Shown: in pieces, positions 56,935 to 64,000 of the stretch | Numbering within the stretch: position 1 is the stretch's first letter | Layout of the letters: the number at the start of each line of letters is the position of its first letter | Origin: Rhodoligotrophos appendicifer | GTDB lineage: Bacteria > Pseudomonadota > Alphaproteobacteria > Rhizobiales > Im1 | Assembly: GCF_007474605.1 (NCBI RefSeq) | Contig: NZ_VHKL01000002.1 | Span: 372,001-436,000, forward strand | Reading direction: 5' to 3' | DNA length: 64,000 nucleotides | Position numbers and translations under genes: made by a program | Notes under the pieces: model-generated | Seen by the model: the letters and a program-made list of their open reading frames with translations, nothing else | Databases searched by the model: none | What the model was told of the DNA's origin: nothing

Positions 56935-57833
56935 CGGAGCCACTTCTCGCTGCGCGCCCGGAGCCAGATGTAAAGACCATTGGAGGCGCCGGTGATGAGG
57001 ATCATGCCCATGGCCAGGGCATAGCCGAGATTGGGGTCGTGGAGCACGTCGCCGCGGATCTGGGCATAGAGCAGGATGGTGACGATGTTCAGGGACGATC
57101 CGGTCAGGGCATAGGCCGTCGCCACCGCGCCGAAGGAGTTCGCAAAGAGCAGCAGCGTCGTGCCCAGAATGCTTGGCCAGAGGATCGGAAGCGCCACATA
57201 GCGCCAATATTGCCAGGTGGAGGCTCCGAGCGTGGAGGAGGCCTCGCGCCATTCCTTCTTGAGCCCGTCCAGCGCCGGGGTCAGGATCAGCACCATCAAC
57301 GGGATCTGGAAATAGAGATAGGTGAGGGTCAGGCCCCAGAAGCTCAAAAGGTTGAAGCCGGTGGAATAGATGTTGAAGCCGAGATAGGTGGTGAGCAGCC
57401 AGGTGACGAGGCCGGTCCTCCCCAAGGTCGCCAGAAAGGCGAAGGCGAGAGGAATGCCGGCGAAGTTCGACGCGACGCCCGAAAACGTCATCAGGGTCGG
57501 CCGCAGCCAGGCGGGCAGATTGCCCAGCACCACCGCATAGGCGAGTGCGAAGCCGAGAATGGCGCCCACGATGGCCGAAGCCGCGCTGATCTTGATCGAA
57601 ATCCAGTAGGCGCGGAGGATCGTGGGCTGGAACAGACGGAAGAAGTTGTCGAAAGTGAAGTTGCCCGCCGGATCCTGGAAGGCCCCGACCACCAGATCAA
57701 GGGTCGGCCAGATCAGGAACAACACGGCGAAGGTGAAGAACGGCACCACGCCGAGCCACGCCCAGGACAAGGGCTCCTTGCGGAGCCCAAGTCCGGAAGC
57801 CTGGATGTCTATTGTCTCTGACGCCTGAGCCAT
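56931..57833 (-). CDS. ABC transporter permease (first of pair)
   Basis: A 300-residue permease with about six helices, N-terminal cytoplasmic tail, and loop REASSTLGASTWQYWRYVALPILWP. It is separated from the upstream binding-protein gene by 255 bases that contain an inverted repeat, while it is tightly coupled to the next permease. The substrate is unknown. Confidence 0.92.
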   Translation of the reverse strand: MAQASETIDIQASGLGLRKEPLSWAWLGVVPFFTFAVLFLIWPTLDLVVGAFQDPAGNFTFDNFFRLFQPTILRAYWISIKISAASAIVGAILGFALAYAVVLGNLPAWLRPTLMTFSGVASNFAGIPLAFAFLATLGRTGLVTWLLTTYLGFNIYSTGFNLLSFWGLTLTYLYFQIPLMVLILTPALDGLKKEWREASSTLGASTWQYWRYVALPILWPSILGTTLLLFANSFGAVATAYALTGSSLNIVTILLYAQIRGDVLHDPNLGYALAMGMILITGASNGLYIWLRARSEKWLR

Positions 57834-57923
57834 GACGCGCCTTAAGGGAGGATTGCCTGGAGACTGGGTATCTCGTCATCCCCGGCCTCTTCTCTTCGTC
57901 CGTCCCCCACCCCTCTCAGTCAT

Positions 57924-57999
57924 CCTCGGGCTTGACCCGAGGACCCAGGACTGGAGGGGGAAGGGGTCCACCGCTTGGCCCCTGTATCCTCGGGTCAAG
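57924..57999. repeat. REP-like inverted repeats inside the importer operon
   Basis: CCTCGGG (57924-57930) pairs with CCCGAGG (57936-57942) around CTTGA. A second element has CCTCGGGTCAAG (57988-57999), the exact reverse complement of CTTGACCCGAGG (57931-57942). Similar CCTCGGGCTTGACCCGAGG palindromes are scattered between genes in alphaproteobacterial genomes. Here the pair lies between the binding-protein gene and the permeases and could attenuate transcription or protect the upstream mRNA. Confidence 0.65.
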
Positions 58000-58088
58000 T
58001 CCGAGATGCCGGCATCACTCACAGATCACTGCGAGACCAAAGGGGCCGCTTCCCTGGAGCGGATTGCCTTCGCTCTCGCCGCCAAGCC

Positions 58089-59186
58089 TTACTGCACGCT
58101 CGCGCCGACGACCGTGTCCCATTGCTTGGTGATGACTTCCTTGGACTTGTTCTGGTCCTCGACGCTCGGGAAGACCGCCGCCTTGTAGGCTTCCGCCGGC
58201 GGCAGCTTGTCGAGCATCTCCTGGGGAACCTTGCCCTTTTCCACCAGATCGTTGAAGCGGATCGGGTGGCAGTAGCCCTTCAGCCAACCGAGCTGGCCCT
58301 CGTCGGAATAGAGATATTCCATCCACAGTTTGGCGGCATTGGGATGGGGTGCGAAAGCTGAAATCGCCTGGACGTAGACGCCTGCGACAACGCCGGATCT
58401 CGGCACGATAACCTCGACCTTCGGGTTGCCCTTCAGGGTGTCGCGATCGGCCAGGGCGTTATAATCCCAGCGGATGACGATGGGGGTCGAGCCCTGCGCC
58501 AGGGAGGCCGCCTTGCCGATGACCGGCACGAAATTGCCGGCCTTGTTCAGGTCGGAGAAGAATTTCAACCCGGCCTCGGCGACCTTCGCGGGATCCGTCT
58601 CACCGGCCGCCAGGCCTGCGGCATAGACGGCCTGGATCGCCTGGTTGGAGGCGCGCGGGTCGCCGGCAAGGGCCACCGCATTGGCGTAGTCGGACGCCAG
58701 CAGATCCTTCCAGTCGGCCGGCATCTTGGTGACGATGTCGGCGTTCACCTCGAAGGCGAGCACGCCGTAATAATCGCCATACCAGTAACCTTCGGCATCC
58801 TTGGCGCTGTCGGGAATGCTGTCCCAGGTCGCCACCTTATAGGGTTGGATCAGGCCTTCGGCCTTTGCGGCGGGTCCAAAGGACAGGCCGACATCGATGA
58901 CGTCGGGCGCCTGCGGTCCGGTGTTGCCCTTATTGGCCTTGATCGCCTCGATCTCGTCGCCGGAGCCCGCATCGGGGTTCAACTCGTTGATCTGGATGCC
59001 GTACTTGTCCTTGAAGCCCTGGATCAGCGCGCCGTAGCCGCACCAGTCATGGGGCAAGGCGATGGTGGTCAGCTGGCCTTCCTTCTTGGCCGCCTCGATC
59101 AACTCGGCCGATTGCGCAAAGGCCTGTCCGGTCACTGCCCAGACGGCCAGTAATGATACGGCGGCGCGCAGCATGGATGTTTTCAT
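58089..59186 (-). CDS. ABC transporter substrate-binding protein (iron/polyamine-type)
   Basis: A 365-residue periplasmic protein with a Sec signal peptide (cleavage near A-F-A at residue 24). The mature sequence (TTIALPHDWCGYGALIQGFKD, PDVIDVGLSFGPAAKAEGL, TPIVIRWDYNALADRD) fits the extracellular solute-binding family 1. ATG 59186 follows GGGAGA. It is the first gene of the leftward operon with two permeases and an ATPase. Ligand class cannot be decided between ferric iron, phosphonate and polyamine relatives. Confidence 0.88.
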   Translation of the reverse strand: MKTSMLRAAVSLLAVWAVTGQAFAQSAELIEAAKKEGQLTTIALPHDWCGYGALIQGFKDKYGIQINELNPDAGSGDEIEAIKANKGNTGPQAPDVIDVGLSFGPAAKAEGLIQPYKVATWDSIPDSAKDAEGYWYGDYYGVLAFEVNADIVTKMPADWKDLLASDYANAVALAGDPRASNQAIQAVYAAGLAAGETDPAKVAEAGLKFFSDLNKAGNFVPVIGKAASLAQGSTPIVIRWDYNALADRDTLKGNPKVEVIVPRSGVVAGVYVQAISAFAPHPNAAKLWMEYLYSDEGQLGWLKGYCHPIRFNDLVEKGKVPQEMLDKLPPAEAYKAAVFPSVEDQNKSKEVITKQWDTVVGASVQ

Positions 59187-59391
59187 CGAAGTCTCCCCTA
59201 GTGGCGCCCTCGGCGCCTGCGTTTGTTGCGGCTATCACGCCCGGATGACGGATCCGTGTCAATCGGACTCTTGGGCTAGCTTGTGACGGGCCTCGGCAAC
59301 GCTCAGCCTTGCCTGAGGCTTGCTCGAGCACGGGGATGTGACAGGTTGATGACGAAGTCTGGGCGCCGCCTCATCGGAATGTGCCGAGACG

Positions 59392-60006
59392 TCAGCCGCG
59401 GGGATTGGGCTGGGCCACGACGCGCCTGCGGCTGCGCCGTTTCGGCAGCAGACGATAGAGGAGCAGGACCGCGATAATCCCCGCATAGACCAAGGGCTCC
59501 GGCGGCCAGGATTTCACCGCGAGAATGAAATGCACGGCTCCCAAGGCGGCGGCGAGATAGATCAGGCGATGCAGCCGCCGCCAATTGACCCCCAGCTTGC
59601 GGATCGAATAGCCATTCGAGGTGACGGCGAGGGTGGTCAGGATCACCAGGGCCGCCATGCCCACGGTGATGAAGGGCCGTTTCACGATGTCGGCGCCGAC
59701 GGCCGCCAGATCGAGGGACTGGTCGAGGATCAGGTAGGTCGCGAAGTGGGCCGCTGCATAATAGAAGGCCAGCAGTCCCAAGGCGCGCCGATAGCGGATC
59801 CAGTTCAGTCCGATCAGGTCGCGGATCGGCGTGATCAGGAGCGTCAGGATCAGGAAGCGTAGCGCCCATTCGCCCAGCGTATGCTCAAGCACCTTCACCG
59901 GGTCGGCACCGAGCTGGTCCACGACACCCAGATAGAAGGTCCATAGCCCCGGTTGGAGGCCGATGACATAGACCAGCCAGTTGATGATCCTCGGAGAGAG
60001 CCGCAC
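59392..60006 (-). CDS. msrQ: Methionine sulfoxide reductase heme-binding subunit
   Basis: A 204-residue YedZ/MsrQ membrane protein with about six helices and conserved His residues in hydrophobic context (YYAAAHFATYLIL, WRRLHRLIYLAAALGAVHFIL), which ligate heme. It passes electrons from the quinone pool or respiratory chain to MsrP. GTG 60006 starts one base beyond the stop of msrP, so the two form an operon. The last 20 residues are Arg-rich, which fits a cytoplasmic tail. Confidence 0.93.
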   Translation of the reverse strand: MRLSPRIINWLVYVIGLQPGLWTFYLGVVDQLGADPVKVLEHTLGEWALRFLILTLLITPIRDLIGLNWIRYRRALGLLAFYYAAAHFATYLILDQSLDLAAVGADIVKRPFITVGMAALVILTTLAVTSNGYSIRKLGVNWRRLHRLIYLAAALGAVHFILAVKSWPPEPLVYAGIIAVLLLYRLLPKRRSRRRVVAQPNPRG

Positions 60007-60007
60007 G

Positions 60008-60964
60008 TCAGTAGTCTTTGGTCAGATCCATGCCGGCATAGAGGCTCGCGACCTGCTCGCCATAGCCGTTGAAAGGCAAGGTGGGGATGCGTCCGCCGCC
60101 GCCGAAGAGACCGCCGCCTTCGCCGATGCGCCGCTCCGTCGCCTGGCTCCAGCGGGGATGATCGACTGCGGGATTGACGTTCGAATAGAAGCCATATTCG
60201 CTCGGCGCCTGCATGTTCCAGGCGGTCTTCGGCTGCTCCTCCACCAGCGAAATGCGGACGATCGACTTGATGCCCTTGAAGCCATATTTCCACGGCACCA
60301 CCAGACGCATGGGGGCGCCGTTCTGGTTGGGCAGGGTCTCGCCATACAGGCCGAAGGCCAGGATGGTCAGCGGATGGTTCGCCTCATCCAGGCGCAAGCC
60401 CTCGCGATAGGGCCAGTCGAGGACCGGAAAGAAGCCGCCGATGCCGGGCATCTGGTCGGGTCGGACGATCGTCTCGAAGGCCACATATTTGGCGCTTCCC
60501 TGCGGCTCGACACGGTCGAGCAGGGCCTTCAGCGGGAAGCCGAGCCAGGGGATGACCATGGACCAGGCCTCGACGCAGCGCATGCGGTAGACCCGCTCCT
60601 CCATGGGGGCGAGCTTCAGCAAGGCGTCATAGTCCAGCGTCTGGGGCTTGTTGACGAGGCCGTCGATGGTGACGGTCCAGGGCAGGGGCTTGAAATTGCC
60701 GGAGTTCTGCGAAGGGTCGCTCTTGCCGGTGCCGAATTCATAGAAATTATTGTAGGTGGTCACGTCCTCCAGGGGCGTGAGCTTCTCGTCCAGCACGTAC
60801 TGGCTCTTGACGCCTGTCAAAGGTGCCGCGGCCGCGCTGGAGGCGGCGATGCCACCCACCACTCCCGCCGACAGCGCGCCGGCCAGAAACTCGCGGCGTC
60901 GCATGTAGACGCTGCGGGAGGTCATCTCCGAGGGAAGGATATCTGCAGGCCGGCGGATCAGCAC
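60008..60964 (-). CDS. msrP: Protein-methionine-sulfoxide reductase catalytic subunit (molybdenum)
   Basis: A 318-residue MsrP/YedY. It has a twin-arginine signal ([11 protein letters not shown]), so it is exported folded with its molybdopterin cofactor, and the catalytic Mo-ligand Cys130 in [14 protein letters not shown]. It repairs oxidised methionines in periplasmic proteins. GTG 60964 is chosen because the product then begins MLIRRPADI, the usual MsrP N-terminus, with GAGG six bases upstream; the longer frame to 61006 is less likely. msrQ follows directly. Confidence 0.94.
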   Translation of the reverse strand: MLIRRPADILPSEMTSRSVYMRRREFLAGALSAGVVGGIAASSAAAAPLTGVKSQYVLDEKLTPLEDVTTYNNFYEFGTGKSDPSQNSGNFKPLPWTVTIDGLVNKPQTLDYDALLKLAPMEERVYRMRCVEAWSMVIPWLGFPLKALLDRVEPQGSAKYVAFETIVRPDQMPGIGGFFPVLDWPYREGLRLDEANHPLTILAFGLYGETLPNQNGAPMRLVVPWKYGFKGIKSIVRISLVEEQPKTAWNMQAPSEYGFYSNVNPAVDHPRWSQATERRIGEGGGLFGGGGRIPTLPFNGYGEQVASLYAGMDLTKDY

Positions 60965-61080
60965 GGGGCACCTCAACTGCTCGTTGCGAATTTCTAACAT
61001 AGTCATTTACATCTACGAAGCTTAGAGCCCAGTTGTTACATGCCGACCAAATCGGCGTGATTGAAAATGAGGAGGTTTGC

Positions 61081-62280
61081 GTGTCCGGACCGCCGACGGC
61101 CTCAGAGACCTTCTATCGCGACCTGAAGAGCTTTTCCGATTTTTCCGGCGTCTTCGAGTTCGAGCATTATCGCCCCTTGCCCGCGGATTGGGTGCTGATG
61201 GTCACCGACATCGTCGGATCATCGCAGGCGATCGCTGAAGGGCGCTACAAAGACGTGAACATGGCCGGGGCCGCCTCGATCACCGCGGTCCTCAACGTCT
61301 GTGGGGAGATCAAGGTCCCCTTCGTGTTCGGCGGCGATGGCGCCAGCATCGCCGTTCCGGGACAAGTATCGGCTGCAGCATCGCGGGAACTGGCCAAGCT
61401 CAGGCAGAGCATCGAAAGCTCCTTCGGTCTCGATTTGCGTGCCGCCGCCGTGCCCTTGGCCGATCTGCGGGCCCGCGGCACCGATGTGGCAGTCCGCAAG
61501 CTCGAGCTCAGTCCCGGCAATTTTCTGGCCATGTTCGCGGGCGGTGGCGTGGAGCTGGCTGACAGCCTCATCAAGATGGGAACCGATGCGGATCGCTACG
61601 TCATAGCGGCGGCGGCAGAGGGGGAGCCCGATCTTCTTGGCCTGTCGTGCCGATGGGATCCGCTGGTGCCGCGAAACGGACGGATGATGGCGCTGATGGT
61701 GCGCTCAACCTCCAGCACCGCCGCAGCCATGCGCCGGGACCTCGAACAGGTAATGACGCAGATCGCCGCCATCCTCGGCCAGGATCCCAAAGAGGCCGCC
61801 CCGGTGAGCCACCAATCCCTCCGGTTTCGCTGGCCACCGCGCGGGCTTTGGGCCGAGGCCCGGCTGGGCGGCCCGAAGGCCACGGTCCTGGCGCGCTATT
61901 GCAAGCTTCTCGGCATTTCGTTCCTGCAGTGGACGGGGCAATTGCTGAACCAGAAAGTCGGCCCCTACGATCCCGTCGCCTACAGGTCGCAGCTCTTCTC
62001 GAATACGGATTTTCGCAAATATGACGATACGCTGCGCATGGTGCTCGATGTCAGCGAGGCCCAAGCGAAGGCCATCGAAACGTTTCTCGAGGCAGAGTTC
62101 CATGCCGGCCGGCTGATCTATGGACATCATCTCGACGACAGCGCGCTGATGACCTGCCTCGTGTTCAGCCTGGAGAATAACGACCATATTCATTTCGTCG
62201 ACAGCGCCCATGGAGGGTTCTCGCTGGCCTCCTCGGCATTCAAGGCACGATCGGCCGATCCCGTCATCTTGTCGTCATAG
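61081..62280 (+). CDS. DUF3095 family protein (adenylate cyclase-like)
   Basis: A 399-residue protein of the DUF3095 type. The first part (VLMVTDIVGSSQAIAEGRYKDVN, then VPFVFGGDGASIAVPG) has a nucleotide-cyclase-like pattern with metal-binding Asp residues; the rest (FRWPPRGLWAEARLGG and HFVDSAHGGFSLAS) is characteristic of the family. It is not an experimentally assigned cyclase. GTG 61081 is chosen because GGAGG is five bases upstream. It is divergent from msrP across about 116 bases. Confidence 0.78.
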   Translation: MSGPPTASETFYRDLKSFSDFSGVFEFEHYRPLPADWVLMVTDIVGSSQAIAEGRYKDVNMAGAASITAVLNVCGEIKVPFVFGGDGASIAVPGQVSAAASRELAKLRQSIESSFGLDLRAAAVPLADLRARGTDVAVRKLELSPGNFLAMFAGGGVELADSLIKMGTDADRYVIAAAAEGEPDLLGLSCRWDPLVPRNGRMMALMVRSTSSTAAAMRRDLEQVMTQIAAILGQDPKEAAPVSHQSLRFRWPPRGLWAEARLGGPKATVLARYCKLLGISFLQWTGQLLNQKVGPYDPVAYRSQLFSNTDFRKYDDTLRMVLDVSEAQAKAIETFLEAEFHAGRLIYGHHLDDSALMTCLVFSLENNDHIHFVDSAHGGFSLASSAFKARSADPVILSS

Positions 62281-62297
62281 GGTGGGGCTACTACATT

Positions 62298-62350
62298 AGC
62301 TCATGAACCCAGGCGGCTCGCTTCCAAAGCAAGCTACCGGGTCATGAGCT
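62298..62350. terminator. Two-tier stem-loop between convergent genes
   Basis: AGCTCATGAACCC (62298-62310) pairs with GGGTCATGAGCT (62339-62350) with one bulged A, and a 6-bp inner stem forms within the loop. It lies just after the DUF3095 stop and ahead of the convergent secreted-protein stop. It may be a terminator, but no U-tract follows the stem. Confidence 0.4.
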
Positions 62351-62506
62351 CGAGCAGGTCGCTGAAGGGTGCGGATGTACCACCCCCGGGGCTGCTCGGG
62401 TATTTCCTTTTCTGATTCCCCATCACTCCCGCTGTTGAGCGATCGCTGCGCCGAAAGGCCCGCTTCGAGCGTTGCCAATGGCAGCGGCGAGGGGCGAGCC
62501 CGGCTC

Positions 62507-63229
62507 TCACATCTTCGGGTCGAATTCGAGCCCGTCGCCGATCTCTTCGAGGGTCAGAAGAGGCCGCTTCGGCACTGTCCGCCATGTGACCTTCTCCTTG
62601 TCGTTCTCGATGCTGCCTATCGAGTGCTTCGCCTTGCCGGTGGAATAGTTGATGCTGATGGTGTCCGTCTCGCCGGTATTGCGCTGAATCTCGGTGCGGT
62701 CATAGCCGATCATCTCGAAGCGATCGTTCTGATAACGGAACCTGTAGGTGGTGGTGGACATGCCCCAGCCGCCGGCGCTCATGAAGAAGTCTAGCGTGAT
62801 GCGCAGAACGCCGCGCTCGATGCCCACGCCCTCCGGCACAGTCAAGGGATCGGAGACCACGGGGTCCTCCCGCCGCGGGATCAGGCTGTGGTTACTTACT
62901 GCCAGAGCATAGGTCCCGGCTCCCGTGCCGAAGCCGATGACGAGGAGGCGCGGATTGGTATCGAGCGGATCCTCGCCGAGCCCGTCCGGATTGGGAAGGA
63001 TGTTCGCGGCCGCCCGGTCCCGGAGGATGACGACCAGATCCGCGATCCCGTCCCGGTTCAGGTCGCCTTGGCGCTGGAACTCGACCTGCCATCCGCGCGG
63101 GGCGAATCCCTCGGCGGAGGATGCCGTCCGGGGCGGGACGGGATCGGTCACGGAAGGGACCACCAACTCCTGAGCCGCTGCGGGAAGACTTGCAAACAGG
63201 AGGAGAAGACATAGCGTGCCGACGCGCAT
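62507..63229 (-). CDS. Secreted protein with FG-GAP/VCBS-like segment
   Basis: A 240-residue protein with a Sec signal peptide (MRVGTLCLLLLFASLPAAAQ). The mature part begins with a Pro/Ser/Thr-rich stretch, then QGDLNRDGIADLVVILRD, a calcium-blade-like motif seen in FG-GAP/VCBS proteins, and later an all-beta region. ATG 63229 has AAGG nine bases upstream; ATG 63238 is an alternative. The function is unknown; the family was not recognised. Confidence 0.7.
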   Translation of the reverse strand: MRVGTLCLLLLFASLPAAAQELVVPSVTDPVPPRTASSAEGFAPRGWQVEFQRQGDLNRDGIADLVVILRDRAAANILPNPDGLGEDPLDTNPRLLVIGFGTGAGTYALAVSNHSLIPRREDPVVSDPLTVPEGVGIERGVLRITLDFFMSAGGWGMSTTTYRFRYQNDRFEMIGYDRTEIQRNTGETDTISINYSTGKAKHSIGSIENDKEKVTWRTVPKRPLLTLEEIGDGLEFDPKM

Positions 63230-63578
63230 GAGGTTCATCCTTAACAAGAGATGAGACTGTTCGCCCGCTGGCGTAGGGTCCATCTTAACAAAGCAGAACA
63301 AGCGGGAACGGACCCTGTCCGAATCACCGACCTGCGGTAAATTCTCGTTCCGTTCCAGGCACCTGTAGCGCTTCCATGAAGCCGTATCTCAAGATGTAGC
63401 AGAGGGCGAGAGGACATCGCGATCATCCACGCGATATTCTCCCCACGCCGTTAACGACTCTGTCCTAAAACGGGACGAAGCACCGGCGTTACGCTGCTGG
63501 ACAATCGCCTCGGTGCCCTCTTACCGGAACAGAAGGACAACGTTAGAATGGTCCGATAACCATCTGAGGAAGCGCTTC
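63230..63578. other. Divergent intergenic region
   Basis: About 350 bases between the secreted-protein gene and the glutathione transferase gene. It must hold both promoters. The only structure I see is an inverted repeat ATGGT-N6-ACCAT (63548-63563) about 15 bases before the transferase start, a possible operator. No RNA gene or convincing open frame was found. Confidence 0.35.
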
Positions 63579-64000
63579 ATGCATAAGATCTATACTCGCC
63601 GTGGATCGGGGGCTGCCGCCGTCGAGATGCTGCTCGACGAGTTCGGACTGTCCTATGAGCGCATCGAAGTGCCGCGCGGTCAGGAGAACGTGCCGGCGGA
63701 GATGCGACGCATCAATCCGCGGGGCGAAGTCCCCGTTCTGGTGCTGCCCGACGGCACGGTGATGACGGAATCGGCTGCCATGTGCATCTATCTGGCCGAT
63801 CTTCACCCGGAGGCCGGGCTTGCGCCGGCCATAACCACACCGGAGCGCGCCACCTATCTTCGGTGGATGACCTATCTTGCCGTCAACGTCTACGGGACGT
63901 TCATGCATGTCTATCATGCGGATAAATATCATGACGACCCGGCGACCCATGCCGGGATCCGCGCCAAGGCCATCGAGCGACTTGCGGAGGATTGGGCCAC
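63579..64000 (+). CDS. Glutathione S-transferase family protein, 5' part
   Basis: The first 140 residues are present and the gene runs off the window. The product begins MHKIYTRRGSGAAAVEMLLDE and has a thioredoxin-type N-terminal domain with the cis-Pro motif VPVLVLPDG and T-E-S-A-A-M, the glutathione-contacting segment, then the start of the all-helical domain. AGGA lies about nine bases upstream of ATG 63579. Glutathione transferases conjugate or reduce electrophiles in the cytoplasm. The substrate is unknown. Confidence 0.85.
   Translation, partial: MHKIYTRRGSGAAAVEMLLDEFGLSYERIEVPRGQENVPAEMRRINPRGEVPVLVLPDGTVMTESAAMCIYLADLHPEAGLAPAITTPERATYLRWMTYLAVNVYGTFMHVYHADKYHDDPATHAGIRAKAIERLAEDWA

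Noticed and set aside
62310-62345. Anticodon-arm-like hairpin with a TTTGGAA loop, resembling tRNA-Pro
   Set aside because: No acceptor stem, D arm or T arm can be built around it, so it is not a tRNA gene; kept only as part of a stem-loop.

Overview
The window looks like a chromosomal segment of a high-GC alphaproteobacterium, most likely a rhizobial-type member of the Hyphomicrobiales. The evidence is the gene content (PotABCD-type importers, GcvT-fused flavoprotein dehydrogenases, a phasin, a cytoplasmic PAS-rich histidine kinase of the PdhS/DivJ type) and a tRNA-His that has no encoded G-1 and carries a G1-U72 pair and A73, a known alphaproteobacterial peculiarity. I see no rRNA, CRISPR array, insertion sequence or prophage. 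Two tRNA genes, about fifty protein genes (two cut by the window edges) and two degraded alpha/beta-hydrolase genes are present.

Region 1-9.7 kb: the end of a maleate isomerase/Asp-Glu racemase family gene, a frameshifted hydrolase, a patatin-like lipoprotein, metH with a palindromic operator over its promoter, and an orphan molybdenum hydroxylase large subunit read from the same strand as a FadR-type regulator. Region 9.7-15.4 kb: a divergent operon for a polyamine-type ABC importer with an amidohydrolase gene inside it. The intergenic region shared with the FadR-type gene carries repeated TGACATG/ACATGT elements.

Region 15.4-31.2 kb is a betaine/methylamine block. It holds a ProXVW-type importer, an MttB-family methyltransferase without pyrrolysine, two GcvT-fused dimethylglycine/sarcosine dehydrogenase-like flavoproteins, a divergent LysR regulator, a class III aminotransferase, a HAD dehalogenase-like protein and a DgcA/trimethylamine-dehydrogenase-like flavoprotein. 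Together these would import quaternary amines, strip their methyl groups and feed one-carbon units to folate. No corrinoid carrier for the MttB protein is encoded in the window.

Region 31-42 kb is mixed: an acetyltransferase, tRNA-Lys, a hydrolase with an Asp nucleophile plus a decayed relative, a spermidine-synthase-like protein, a pyridoxamine-oxidase-like protein, an HlyD/FUSC-type efflux operon, a TPR membrane protein, tRNA-His and a phasin whose promoter carries a PhaR-type palindrome.

Region 42-64 kb: the PAS histidine kinase; an 810-residue protein whose C-terminus looks like a cholera-toxin/pertussis-toxin type ADP-ribosyltransferase (the most interesting item); acetoacetyl-CoA synthetase; AsmA; moaE; an SRPBCC-ArsR pair with two palindromic operators; trkH; a second iron/polyamine-type ABC importer with a REP-like inverted repeat inside the operon; msrPQ; a DUF3095 cyclase-like protein; a secreted protein; and the start of a glutathione transferase. 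Molybdenum cofactor from MoaE would serve the molybdenum hydroxylase and MsrP.
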